Assembly (NCBI GenBank): GCA_023374025.1
Contig: SIJG01000055.1
Span: 1-64,000, forward strand
DNA: 64,000 bases
Direction of reading: 5' to 3'
Source of the DNA: Heterodera schachtii
Taxonomy: Eukaryota; Nematoda; Chromadorea; Rhabditida; Heteroderidae
A model generated the notes under the pieces. That model was not told where the DNA came from. It made no database searches and worked only from the letters and a program-made list of their open reading frames with translations. The translations under genes were made by a program, and so were the position numbers. Shown here piece by piece: positions 1-11,822 of this stretch. Numbering within the stretch: position 1 is the first letter of the stretch; the number at the start of each line of letters is the position of its first letter.

Positions 1-420
1 AAAAAATTTTTTTTTCTGCTATGAAAAGATCAACCCGGGGCTTTTCGGGGCTTCTGATCACGAATCTGATATCAAATTTGCAAAAATCATTGATTTTATC
101 ATTGATTTGAAAATCAAAGATTTTCGAAATTTTGATCAATATGGTCAAATTTTCATAAATTAAGCATTGACTGGGTAATAAATTTTGATTGTTTTATTTT
201 TGTGTGTTTGTTCTATGATCATCTCAATGTTTACGTCGTATTTGATCATTATTGATCAAAATTTCGAAAATCTATGATTTTCAAAATCAATGATAAAATC
301 AATGTTTTTTGCAAATCTGATATCAGATTCGTGATCAGAAGCCCCGTAAACCCCCGGGTTGATCTTTTCATAGCAGAAAAAAAAATTTTTTTGGTGGAGC
401 CCAGATTCTCCACTATTACC
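1..420. mobile_element. Palindromic MITE-like element, left end cut by window edge
   Basis: Positions 1-140 and 250-395 are near-perfect inverted copies of each other (both contain TGATTTTCAAAATCA-like sequence and a CTGATCACGAATCTGATATC block), separated by about 110 bp. The right end, finishing ACTATTACC at 420, matches the reverse complement of the terminal GGTAATACTGGAGAAT of the elements at 20701 and 21438, so it belongs to the same family. No coding capacity. The left terminus and target duplication lie outside the window. Confidence 0.75.
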
Positions 421-694
421 AAAAAATCAAAATAAAAAAGTTCTAAGGGTAATTTGAGGTGCTGAGTACGAATCTGACCTTCTTTTTGTACAATTTCGAA
501 CCCCTAACCCGAATTCGAACGTTTTTCGAATTTTTTTCAATTTATGAACAAAAGTGAGAATTTTGAAAATTTCAAAATTTCGACTTTGTTCGAATTCGGG
601 CTTTTTTATGGTCGTGTGAACTGCAATAGAGCCAAAAATTGCCCGACCGACATAGGAATTATCCGTAAATTACATTCACACTTTGCCATTTTCA

Positions 695-3600
695 GCGAAC
701 TTCGAAGTCGCCGAGTGCCAAGCGAAGCCGAAGCTCAACAAACACGGCAGTGCAACTGTTGAAAAAGATGGCGAAGCACAAAAAGGAATTGAACAGCAGC
801 AAAGAAACGCGACGAGAAGAGGACGAGAGGGAAATGGAGAACATTCCCGACACATTGGACGAACTGAACAGTCGGGGGACGGAGGACGAAAGGGGCAAAG
901 GGTGCGAACTTTGGCAAAGTGCCGAAAAAGACAAATTAAAATTAGACAAAGCAAAAAATGACAGAATAAACACAACCAACTTTAGGTGTTCAAGAAAAGT
1001 TTCATTTCTCTTCTAATTCTGAAATGCATTTGTGCTACCAATCCCGGAAAATGCCACTTGAATTTTGGCATTATAAATATATTTTTCTGAATTGTCAGAA
1101 TGGATTTCTGCTCTTCATCTGACCATTCTGTTCTTTCAGAACTGAAAGTGTGCAGACGGTGAACGAATTGGACGAATTGCTCGACTCGGAGACGGCCAAA
1201 CGCATTCAATCGGAAAGCGAAGTGACCATCCGATTTTGTTGTCCGCTGCTCGCCAATGTCGGCTCCGTTGGGCAAAGTCTGTGTTTTGTTTTACTTTTTC
1301 CCATTTTCTTTTCTTTTGTCAGTGTTTTCCATCGACGACTTTTCCCCCCTCAAAACTCTCTCGTCGTCTTCCAATCTCTCCGTCCCTCCCTTTCTCTGTC
1401 CGTTCGTTTTCCTTTTCCTCTCTCGCCCTCACTCGCGCCTTCGCTGCACTCTCTTCGACCGCTTCCGCCAAAGGGCCGTCGCCGCCGGCGGAGCGGTCGC
1501 CGTCCCTTACGACACTTTTGTGTTTACCATTTGCTACGCATTTCAGGCATTTTTTTTGCTAAAAAGATGGCCATTTGTCCATTTTATTTTGTTTTAGGTC
1601 TCTCCCATTTCTTTGCATTTCTCCGATGTGTCTTCGGACGTTTCATTTGAGCAGCAATTGGACAAATTCGCTGCTCTTTTCGCCCCCTCAAAAGTTCGCT
1701 GTGCCCAGCGGAGGCGGTGCTTTTTCTATGCGAATGTTAGCAAAAACTTCAATGTTTCCTTAGTTCGTTTTCCTTTTGTCAGATTGAACTTTTGCTGAAT
1801 GTGTGGCACTTTCTCCGCTTTGACCATTTGTCGGATTTGCAAATCGTCGCCCTTTGCCGCGCTTTGGCCCGCCTTTTTTTGGACGTCGGCGCCCGCGAAT
1901 TTCGGGCCCATCTCAGTCACGCATTTCAAATGGTAACTAAATAGGGAGGCAGGCGGACGGACCGTTAAATTAGATGCCACCAACTAGGCACCAAAATACA
2001 AAACTGGACCAGCTGAGTGCTCTTTGTGCCGAATTGGCATTGGTTCGTAATTCTAACCCAAGGAATATTACGGAGTTTTTGATTGCTTTTCCATGATATT
2101 ACCATACCAGATGACAAGGGCGTAGCCAGACCCTTGGCTTCGGGGGGGGGGGCTCAAGTCAAAAATTCGATATTTAGGGGTGTATTTTTCGTTTTTTGAA
2201 ATCCCGAATTATGGGGTGTATTTTACAAAATTTTTCGCCGTTTTTTCGCCAAAAAATTACTATTTTTTGCCATTTTGGTCCCCATTTTTCAAAAATATGG
2301 TAAAATGGGGGTCCGGTGGTGCCGGTAGGCGCCGCCGGGAAAATTTTTTTGGGTATTTTAATGCATTTTTGTTAAGAAAATTGCTTAAAATTTCAAGAAA
2401 ATTTACTGAAAATTTTTTCCTTTTTTGGGTTTCGGGGGGGGGGGGGGGGGGGCCCGGGCCCCCTGGCCCCCCCCCCTAGCTACGCCCTTGCCAGATGATG
2501 TAAATTTAAAATATTTGCTATCATTAACCTTGTCCAAGTTTATTTTATTGGCACCCAAAGGGACCCCCCCCCACCGAGGGGGAGGGGTGGTCTAAATTTT
2601 TAGATTCCTTAGTTTTTCATTTATTTCCTCCTCAGATTTTCCGCCATTTTCCATCCGTTCGCCGTCGCTCTGTCCTCTCCCATTTTCTCACTTTTTCCTT
2701 CTTTTCTTCCGCCGACCATTCCGTCCACGCGGCCTTCGTCCTTTCCCAAATGTTCAGCCAATTCGACCAAAGCCTTCGTTTGTTGGCCATCCAAAGCATT
2801 CTCAAATCGATCATTTCGGAGAACGATGCAAAAGAGCGACCAAAGGTGGGAATAGGGAAGGAAAGTATGCAATGATTCAATGCCATGGCAAAGGAAAAAG
2901 GCTAACGGATGATTTGCAAAATGTTGCTTAAAATAGCACATTTTCGCCAAAAATTGATAGCATTTTCAAATGTATTTTCAGCTCCCTCCGTCGATTCCCT
3001 CCTCCATCACTTTGGGCGATGCGTTCGATGGTTTGTCCGAGGCCGTTTCGGTGGTGCGCCGCCGTTGGGCGACTGAAGACGAACTCACAACGGACCATCC
3101 ATCGGTAACTTCTTTTTAACGACCTAGTAATTTTAGTCTAATTTCTAAAATCGAGACTTACAATTAGTGAACACCTCGATAATCTGTAAAAATTTCCCCA
3201 GTGTCACATGCATTTGTCATTCCCTCGGCCACTTTTTGTCGGCCAAATGCCATCCAATTAATTGTACTGTTTGTTGTCCCCCATTTCAGTCCTCCTCCTC
3301 CCTCACTGTGTTGTATTTGTTGTGCAACCGTTGGTTGGATTCTCTCACGGCGGACGAGCGACTGCTCATCGACCGCAGCGAAAGTGAAGCGTCGCTGGAA
3401 AAGGCGCTGCAAAACATTCGACAGGCAAACGAACAATTGGTCAGTGGTGGCGAATAGCAATTGGTCATTACTAAATGAGCAATTTGTGTCATAAACATGA
3501 AAAAGACCCCCCCCCCCATTTCGCCCGCAAAGGGCCCAAAATGTGGGACCATTTCGCACCGAGGGGGGGCCGGTGTAAAAGAGGTGGGGGGGGGTCGCCG

Positions 3601-4580
3601 CCGAAGGGGAAAGAGGGAAATTTCTGAAATTTTGGCTATTTTCTTAACAAAATTCATTAAAAATCTTTGAAATTTTCCCCCGGCGGCGCCTATCGGCACC
3701 GCCCCCCCCCCCCCCCAAAAAAAACTTTTTTCTTCAAAAAATTAGTCCAAAATCTCAAAATTTGGTTATTTTTTGACAAAATCTGTTAACAAATAGTATT
3801 AAAATTACAAAAAAATTTCCCGGCACCACCTATCGGCGCCGCCGGACCCCCTTGTTCCCCAAAAGTTTTTTAAAAAAGCGCGCCACAAAAAAACCGTTTT
3901 TTAAAAACAAAGAAATTCGTCGCATGGCTAAAATCGCAAAAATTTGGCAGTTTTTGGTGAAAATTTGTTAACAAATTGCACTCGAATTTTCAAAAATTTT
4001 CCCCGGCGGCGCCTACGGCACCGCCGCCCCCCCCTGTTCGCGAAATTTAAAAAAAAAAAAACCGCGCCGCGAAAAAAAAGAGGGTTTGAAAAGCAAAAAA
4101 AAAAAAAAAGGTCGTCAATTTACATGGCTGGATGGACCATTTCGCAAAATTGGCCGCTGACCCCCCCCCCCCCCCCCCCCCCCTCCAGACCATTTCGCAA
4201 AAATTTTGGTTGACCCCCCCCCCCCCTTTTTTCATGTATGATTTGTGTAAAAGGCATTCAATGACTATTTGTCAGCAATTTTTATTGGTACCTAATAATC
4301 AAATCGATGGACATTCAATTGGAGACGATTTTCAGTGCCGTTTTTTCCCGTCTTTAACGATGCTTTCAACTCTCAACAGAATCGACGGAATATCAACGAT
4401 AAAATGATCCACACGTGGGCCCAGTCCGAACATCGCATCCGCGCCGCATTGCTCCGTCGACAGAAGGGCCAACTGCGGATGAGTCAAGCGGTGGGAGGAA
4501 ACACAGCGAAAAGCAAAGAGAGCAGTAGCAGCAAAAGGCAAACTTTTGTTGGGTCATCCTCAGAAGACGACGGAGATTAA
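695..4580 (+). CDS. Unrecognised multi-exon protein, helical C-terminal half
   Basis: Nine exons join in one frame: 695-985 (first ATG at 768, after a TTTTCAG acceptor that could be a trans-splice site), 1140-1276, 1323-1546, 1598-1735, 1783-1932, 2636-2845, 2982-3104, 3290-3446 and 4336-4580 (stop TAA 4578-4580). All but one intron are GT-AG; intron 3 is GC-AG (CAG then GCATTT at 1547). The N-terminus is charged (EETRREEDER-like). Exons 5-8 encode amphipathic helices rich in Leu/Phe (for example LLNVWHFLRFDHLSDLQIVA and QSLRLLAIQSILKSIISEN), compatible with a HEAT-like or other alpha-solenoid fold. The C-terminus is basic, then ends SSSEDDGD. No catalytic motif and no family recognised; about 500 residues. 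Introns 5 and 8 carry the transposons at 2115 and 3490. The gene is clearly coding; its function is unknown. Confidence 0.65.
2115..2490. mobile_element. hAT-type MITE with 8-bp target-site duplication
   Basis: Terminal inverted repeats of 15 bp (CAAGGGCGTAGCYAG) sit at 2115-2129 and 2476-2490. They are flanked by an exact 8-bp duplication CCAGATGA at 2107-2114 and 2491-2498. An 8-bp duplication with short TIRs is the hallmark of the hAT superfamily. At 376 bp with no transposase it is non-autonomous. It lies in intron 5 of the gene at 695-4580 and contains poly-G tracts and a GGCGCCGCCGGGAAAATTTT module shared with the elements at 3490, 7561 and 51770. Confidence 0.85.
3490..4240. mobile_element. 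hAT-like MITE, CATACATGAAA family, copy 1
   Basis: A 751-bp element ends in CATAAACATGAAAAA (left) and TTTTTTCATGTATG (right), imperfect inverted repeats. It is flanked by an exact 8-bp duplication ATTTGTGT at 3482-3489 and 4241-4248. It is built of alternating poly-C/poly-G runs and repeated GGCGGCGCCTATCGGCACCG-type modules. It lies in intron 8 of the gene at 695-4580. The reverse complement of the same sequence occurs at 7561-8221. Confidence 0.85.
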
Positions 4581-6182
4581 AAAATGTATTTTCATTTGAT
4601 TTCAATTTGTTAGAGAATCGTTTTCACCCATCACAATCACTCCCAGACTGAATTCTAATTCTGATTTCGTTTTCACAATTCTCATTAACTTGATCACTTA
4701 ATATTTTCCTGCTCCAATTTAACCGTGCTTTGCTATTATATTCCGAAAAAAAGTATTTATTGGTTTTGAAGTCAAAGAATAAAGATACCGAGCGGAAATC
4801 AGCGACACAGACTGTCGAAAATAAGAAACATTTCGTAAATTTGGTCGAATAATATAGGGGGGGGGAAGGAAGAAATCATCAAAAAACGCACACTCACAGA
4901 TGAACACAAAAAACAGCAATTTGAGCAACAAAAAAAAGTCATAAGGGTTTAAGTAAGGGGAGAGAAGAGGAGGAAGAAGTGAGAATCGGAAGAGAAAGAA
5001 AAAAGAGGAGAGGAGGACGGAGAGACCGTAATTGAGAAGCGATTTTAGAGATATGAGCACTTTTAACAGGCAAAACTGTGAAATTTGAATGGAATTTTGA
5101 CTTGAGAAATGATTTTGGGTTTTTGTAAAAAATAAGCGAAATAGCGATTCTGAAGAGGAGGAGGAGGAGAGATTGGAAGAATGACATTGAAACAGAATGA
5201 GAAAGAAAATAAGAAGAGATGCAGCAACCGGAGAAAAAATGTAAGAGAAAGAGGAGGGGGAGGAAGAGGGAGTTTGAATGATCAGACAAAGAACGACATG
5301 ACAAGAGAGGGGAGAAATGATCAGAGAGGCGGGGGAGGGGAGAGTGATTTGGGAAAAGCACAAACAGAATCACATGCACACAAAACAAAGACCAAATGGG
5401 ATGAAAAAAACAATGATAATTAGATAAGAGAGGACAACAGCAAAAAATAGCCAAAACAGCGAAAGAATGGTGGGGAGAGAGAAGTGACACAAAAATAGCA
5501 CAACTGACAATGAGTGATGGGATGAGAAAGAGAGAGAAAGGGAGAGAGCGCACACAAAGTCAACCCAAAACACAGAGAGAGTTTAACAGTGGGAACGAGA
5601 GAAAACAACAAAACATTGCGTTAACTAAATAATTGACAAATCAAATGGGAAGGGATTTCGACGCTTTAAATGGGGGGGGGGGAGAGACAACGAACGGCGG
5701 ACGGGAAAAGTGGCAAATTTTGAGTTAATTCAGACGCATTGTCAAAGCAAAAAGTGAATTTCTAAGGAAATAAAATAAAATTAAAAATGGAAAGAATGGT
5801 CACCACCAACAACAGCACAAAATCAGAAGTAGGGCAAGGACGTAGCGAAGGAAGTTAAAAGATATAAATAATGGGTCCTTTTTTGTTGTTTACGTCCCCC
5901 GAAATCGGTCATATAAAATAAAACAGTGTCAACCCCACAACACGCACATGCGCAAACTGTTTGGATCGCTGCCATTGTTTTTAATAATTAAATGATCAAT
6001 TTGTCCCCAATCTAATCCATCGCCATGGTTTGTGCCATCCTTCGCCGTTTCCTTCCCCATTTTAGGTAGTTGCTATTTTTATGCCGAAAAATTAATTTAT
6101 TCTTTTTTAGATGTCAAAAAACAACGGTAGCGATCAGAATATGATAAAAGTGTGACGGTCTGTAATTTGAAGCATCAAAACA
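4581..6182. other. Intergenic spacer, purine-rich on the plus strand
   Basis: Between two convergent genes. 4850-5560 is dominated by GA-rich, low-complexity sequence (GGAGGAGGAAG, GAGAGAAAGG). Its long reverse-strand open frames are Ser/Leu/Phe-only artefacts of that composition. I see no gene; it probably includes the 3' untranslated ends of both neighbours. Confidence 0.6.
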
Positions 6183-9100
6183 TCACTGGAAGGAGAAGCC
6201 TTCGTCGGGCACATTCTGCTGCGACGGCTGGAACATGAACTGTGGTGGCTGCGCCGCGGCCCCTCCGGCGGCGTCGGTCGGCGGTTGTTGGCCGGCGGCG
6301 GCCCCAGCAGCAACCAATTCGTCGTCCTCTTCGGAGGAGAAAAAGTTGTCGATGATCTCGTAGGCCTGAAAAAGATGAACATGATGAAAACCGATAAAAA
6401 TTTAGTATGTTTTTTTGAATAATCCCAATTTAAATTGTAAGATTTAATTGCACACACCCATAAAAAACCATTTCGTTATTTACTGACCATTTTGTAAATT
6501 TCTTCGCTTTCGTGGTTTTGGAGGTGCTCGATTTTGTCCAACCCTGAGAAATGAAGGTATATATAGTGTGTCTGCCATATGCCAACCTCCGCATTCCTCA
6601 ATCTTTTGGCACACTTCGTCAGTGTGTGGCCCCGACTTCTTTAAAATGTTGTTCAGTCCGTCCAGCACCACTTGCACAATTTGCGAGTCACGCACGCCGA
6701 GCAAATTGCAAAAGGGCACGATAACTCCGTTTTCCACATTAAATTTATTTTTTGTTAGATTGGATGGAGAAATGTTTAACTATGTTTAAAAATATCATTA
6801 CCATGTATTGGACATGCTCCGCTCGTCCGCTTATTGTCACATTGGAAACGGCCCAAGCAGCCTCCTAAAAAGAAACGGTTTATAGATAAATGTGAAAATT
6901 CAGTATTTTTCTCGCCTTCTGAGTTTGGAAATCGCCCTTGTCCAGCAGATGGATGACCATCGGAACAAGGCCAGCGTCGATGACCGATTGGACCTGATTT
7001 TCGTTGCCAGCAGTGATGTTGGACAAAAACCAGACGGCCTCCTTATTGTTAGCATTAGCATTTAAAGGGTTAAAGTCAAACAGAGAACCAAAAATGGATT
7101 TTTATTGTCAGCCCACCTTGTTGATCTTTTCCTTTTGGTGGGAGAGAAGTGCCGGCATCATTTGGAGGGCCCCACAGTCCAACACCAATTGCGTCTGATC
7201 GTCCGTCCCGGTCACAATGTTGCCGACTGCACGCAGTGCGGCCGTTTGCACTTTGACTTCCGAATGGCCAAGCAGAGGGACCAAGTATTGGACAACCTGT
7301 TTTTAACCAAAATTGCTGTTGTCAATTTTAATAAAAAACGAACCCCCGAGTCGATGACCAATTGAATTTGATCGTTTCCGCCATCGGTCAGATAGGACAG
7401 GGCCCACACAGTGTCCACGAGAATGCTGGTGTCCTGGTGATGGATGAGAATGGCCAACATCGGCAAAAGCATTTGAACAATTTGACGGTTCGGAGGCGGG
7501 TCTTTGCTACGGCAAAGATTGACCATCACCTGAAAAGAAATGGATATGACAGCAATAAATCATACATGAAAGGGGGGGGGGGGGTCAACCAAAATTTTTG
7601 CGAAATGGTCCAGCCATTTTCAAACCCTCTTTTTTTTCGCGGCGCGGTTTTTTTTTAAAAAATTTCGCGAACAGGGGGGGGGGGGGCGGCGGTGCCGGTA
7701 GGCGCCGCCCGGGGAAAATTTTTGAACGAGTGCAATTTGTTAGCAAATTTTCACCAAAAACTGCCAAATTTTTGCGATTTTTAGCCATGCGACGAATTTC
7801 TTTGTTTTTAAAAAACGGGTTTTTTGTGGCGCGCTTTTTTAAAAAACTTTTTGGGGACAGGAGGGTCCGGCGGCGCCGGGAAATTTTTTGTAATTTTAAT
7901 ACTATTTGTTAACAGATTTTGTCAAAAAATAACCAAATTTTGAGATTTTGGACTAATTTTTTGAAGAAAAAAGTTTTTTTTTGGGGGGGGGGGGGGGCGG
8001 TGCCGATAGGCGCCGCCGGGGGAAAATTTCAAAGATTTTTAATGAATTTTGTTAAGAAAATAGCCAAAATTTTCAGAAATTTCCCTCTTTTCCCCTTCGG
8101 CGGCGACCCCCCACCACCTCTTTTACACCGGCCCCCCCCTCGGTGCGAAATGGTCACACATTTAGGGCCCTTTGCGGGCGAAATGGGGGGGGGGGGCGAC
8201 CCCCCCCCTTTTTCATGTATGAATAAAATCCAAAAAACCAACCCAAGTGACGTTGCGTAGAAAGTTCAAAGGGATTTCAGGAGCGACAAATTTCAGCAGA
8301 GGTTGCACAATTCCCAACTCAATGCAATAGTCACGAAAGTGAGGTCCATCGCCTGAACCAAAAACGCAAAATTAATGGGCTAAAAGGAAAATTGGGAAGA
8401 ATGATAAATAAATCAAAATAGTCATTACCTACAATTTTCATTATTTAATTTTGGCCCCATTTTCATACCAATGATGTTGCCAAGTGCCCACACTGCTTGT
8501 TCACACACGTTCATGTTGGGGGACTCAAGCAGCTTCAAAAAGTGTGGCACAGCTCCAGCCTGAACGACAGCGCGTGTTTGGTCTGAAGTGCCGCTGGCGA
8601 TGTTTGTCAGGGCCCAGGCGGCCTCAAATTGAAGCGTGGCACTGAAACAAAGTAGTGAATTAATTCGAAATAAATTTAATTAATATTCTTTAAAGGATTA
8701 GCTCGTTTTTCCCGACCCCAGCTTTCCCCACATCATTTCTTCTTGGATTTTTTTAATAATTAAAGTTTGTTTAAAATTTCAGGGGAGAAGTAGTACACCC
8801 CGTAATATATACTTTGGCGACTCCAAACAGTTGACGAGGATGGGCAGAATGCCACTGGAGATGAGGTCGTCTATGGGCGGGTTGCGGTCGGAGGAGAGCA
8901 ATTTTCGAGCCTGGGTAACAGGCCAGCATCTGCACTTCCGGGTCAGCACTTTGCGCTTGGACCACAATCTCCTAAAAACAATCAAAGGATGTAGTGATGA
9001 ATTGTTAGGAAATTGACACGGAGACCTGCAAATTGGTACGATCGTAAGGCACCGCAACGCCAGTGACATTGCTTGTCGAAGCGTCCTCAGTGGCGCTAAA

Positions 9101-9366
9101 AGCTTGCGGTTACCACCATTTGTGTTTACAAAAATTTTTCTCCTATAAGACCACACGCTAATTGTAAGTGCGGCTAAGTTCTTGTTCCGAAATCAGCCTT
9201 CTCACGCCCTCCAATTAACCCACTCTTCGGTCGGAATGTTGCGCCGCTTGGACATGATGTCGTCCCGCTTCTCCTTCCGGATGGACACCACCTGCTCCGT
9301 GCGGTTCTTGCGCAACGCCTCCACGTCCTTTCCGATGTTTTTGTACTGCGTTTGTCGGTCCGCCAT
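6183..9366 (-). CDS. ima-3: Importin subunit alpha, alpha-3 subfamily
   Basis: Nuclear import adaptor that binds classical nuclear localisation signals through armadillo repeats and importin beta through its N-terminal IBB domain. The first exon (ATG 9366) encodes the basic IBB region ([20 protein letters not shown]). Later exons give consecutive ARM repeats with the family signatures [107 protein letters not shown] and [20 protein letters not shown], ending FSSEEDDE...DEGFSFQ (stop 6183-6185). The wording matches vertebrate KPNA3/4, so alpha-3. Two oddities: one extra base near 8917 shifts the frame between QMLAC and QARKLL, and the intron after EHVQYM (6488-6866 region) lacks an AG acceptor. 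An intron at 7531-8263 carries a MITE. It lies 288 bp downstream of SNRNP40 on the same strand. Confidence 0.92.
7561..8221. mobile_element. hAT-like MITE, CATACATGAAA family, copy 2 (inverted)
   Basis: 661 bp with terminal inverted repeats CATACATGAAA / TTTCATGTATG. It is the reverse complement of the element at 3490-4240, with the same order of modules and poly-G tracts (minor indels, about 90 bp missing near one end). Flanks read AATAAAT (7554-7560) and AATAAAAT (8222-8229), consistent with an 8-bp duplication that lost one A. It lies in an importin alpha intron. Confidence 0.85.
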
Positions 9367-9654
9367 TTTTCTTTCCTTCACTTTTTTCGCTGTTCTTTTG
9401 TCTGTCTGGCGTTTCCTCTTTTGTCTTTGTTGCAAATTGCTCTTTCCCTTCTTTTCGTTTTTATTGTGTTTGTTTTCTGCTGATAATTGCAAATATGCTG
9501 TGAAATTGCTCCAAAAAATAATCAAAATTATCGAACAAAACAAAAAATGGCGGAATATTAAATGAATGGAAGCAAACCAATTGAAAATTTTGAGGGAGAA
9601 AAGAAACAAAATTTTATCAAAGTACAAATAAAATGAAAAATCGGCCAAAACAAT

Positions 9655-11634
9655 TCAATGTGCTAACTCGCCCAAAAATATCCGCTTGTCACTGCCCGCA
9701 GAAAGAACTTCAAAATTGCAAAAGTTAATTATATTTGTTTTAGTGGATAAATTCACCAATTGGTTCCTTAGGGTGAAAATCTGTTGCATTAACTGAGCCA
9801 TGATGGCCGGGCAACTTGTAAGCAATGTTTCTGGAACCAACGTCCCAAATGTACACGAAACGGTCACTCGATCCTTGAAAATTAGCAAATGAATAAATGA
9901 TTTTACGATAAACAAAAGCAATGAAATTCTTGATACTCACCACATGAAACTCGGTGTCCGTCTGGAGACCAAGAACAACGGAGAAGGTTCTTAAATTTGA
10001 AGGTAATTTCTTGAAAAAAACGTATTTTTGAACTTTTGGTCGTATATGATCATCTATGAACCATTTTTACTGTCAATTGGACCTTTTCAAAGTTGTGCTG
10101 ATGTCCAGTCAATGTCTTCACACATCGTTGTGAGCTTGCATAAGGTCGAATGTCCCAAATGCGAGCAGTACAATCCATGGAATTGGACAACACGTGGTTA
10201 CCATCCGGACTCAGACTGAGACCGGTGACTGTGTCAGTGTGACCGGGCAAAATATGAAGCAAACCAAGCCGACGGATATCCCAAATCTAAACAAATGTTT
10301 ATATTAGGTTATGGCCCCGACATTTAACGCTGAATAATATCCCATTCTCGCAGTTGTAAACTGCACAAAAAATAACGAAATTGACAAATCAAAAAAGCAT
10401 TTGGCTGATTGTAAGAAAACTGTCGGTGAATAGCCCTTTTAAATTTTGTTGGTTTTATGTAATCCGACAGTAAATCCACAAAATTACGCCAGATCCAACA
10501 CATCACCTTAAGCACATTGTCAATGCCACCACTGATAATTTGTTCGGCTGTGTCGTTGAATGTCACAGAGGTCACTTGGTAATTGTTCACATTTTCAAAA
10601 GTGGCCACAGGGCCTCGACGACGAACATCGTGCACCTGAACATAAACGCAGAAGTAATGGATGCCCAGGGCAAAGGCACAATAATTTTGCCGCCGTCACA
10701 GCCGGAGACGACAAGCGATGGACCACGCCGGGCGGGGTGACAGCCGTTGACGAAGTCGGTGTGTGTACGGAAACGGCGTACGCACTGGCCACTTTCCATG
10801 TCCCACACGCGCACTGTTTTGTCGGTTGAACAGGTGAAAAGGAAACTGTGAAATCGAAGTGGGACGCGATAAACACACAAAGGATTAATGTCTTGGGACC
10901 ATCTCACTATCAGCAAAGGTTAACTGTCAATGAAATGGGGTTTTGACTTGGAAACAACACCAAGCGCGGGGCTAACGGGAAAAGCTGACAATATGACCGG
11001 TCCCAAAGCGAGTGACAAAATAAACCCAAAAGAAGTGACCTTCCATCGGTGCTGAAATGTACGTCCATAATGGCGCCTTTGTGACCGGAGAGAGTGGAGA
11101 AGTTCTCACACTCGCCATAAACATTCCAAAAGACTAGACAATTAAAGGTAAGTAAAAAATAAATAAAAATATATAATCGGACAAATTCGCTGGTCGTAGC
11201 CGACAGAAGCGAGACATGTGCCATCGGGACTGAATTGTGCGGCGTAGATTTCGCCCTCATGGCCAGTCAAAAGCATAATCGGACATTGTAGACCGGACGC
11301 TCGTTGCTCCCCCGTGCGCGTAGAATCCCCGAGCGAAACCAAAGAGACGTCCTCGGAAGAGAGACGCTGCCGTTTGCCACCTGAACGGATTGACAATTAC
11401 TTTTAAGCATTCAATCATTAAGCAATAATTACGAACCAAAAGGATAACAAGAAAACCTTTTCAAAATGTTTTGTGAGTCAAAGAATACGATTTTTCAGAT
11501 GCTCAACCTATTTGGCAGTGCACTTTAATCTTTTCGTTAATTACCCGTATCTCATCAAACATTTCGAGTGTATTTCAAATTTACTTACTCGCAGGAACGA
11601 GTGGGAGTGCGGGTCGTTTGAATACTTCAGTCAT
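9655..11634 (-). CDS. SNRNP40: U5 snRNP 40 kDa WD40 protein
   Basis: Spliceosome component, a seven-bladed WD40 propeller of the U5 snRNP. Start ATG at 11634 directly follows CCTCAG, a likely trans-splice acceptor. Exon 1 (MTEVFKRPALPLVPA) joins SGKRQRLSSED, then the blades in order: PIMLLTGHEGEIYAAQFSPD, FWNVYGECENFSTLSGHKGA, FLFTCSTDKTVRVWDMESGQ, HDVRRRGPVATFEN, FNDTAEQIISGGIDNVLK, IWDIRRLGLLHILPGHTDTV, NSMDCTARIWDIRPYASSQR, NFEK-NLLRCSWSPDGHRV, SSDRFVYIWDVGSRNIAYKL and AGSDKRIFLGELAH, stop 9655-9657. Order and spacing follow human SNRNP40 closely. All introns are canonical. Everything upstream of the FLFTCSTDKT exon (higher coordinates) is repeated twice more in the tandem array; only this copy is complete. 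Confidence 0.95.
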
Positions 11635-11822
11635 CTGAGGAATCCAGCTTAAAAAATGTAACAAGACAAAGCATACAGTCACAAGTATAAATATCGGTTA
11701 AACAAATGATTAAACAAAAGTAAGTGAAAGACAATTAATTTTGTACAGTTTAAACATAATTAACAAACAACAAAATCCAGTGAAAAAGAGACAAAATGGC
11801 ACAGTCCGTTGCTCGCCTTCGT
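11635..11822 (-). promoter_or_regulatory. Intercistronic region RYBP-SNRNP40, candidate trans-splice site
   Basis: 188 bp separate the RYBP stop (11823) from the SNRNP40 ATG (11634) on the same strand. Read on the minus strand it is T-rich and ends GGATTCCTCAG immediately before ATG. In nematodes this spacing and acceptor are typical of a downstream operon gene. No clear AATAAA was seen. The same region recurs in the other two tandem copies. Confidence 0.4.

Noticed and set aside
4719..5553. Minus-strand open frames of 204 and 214 codons
   Set aside because: They lie in GA-rich sequence and translate to Ser/Leu/Phe low-complexity chains; no domain, start context or splice support.
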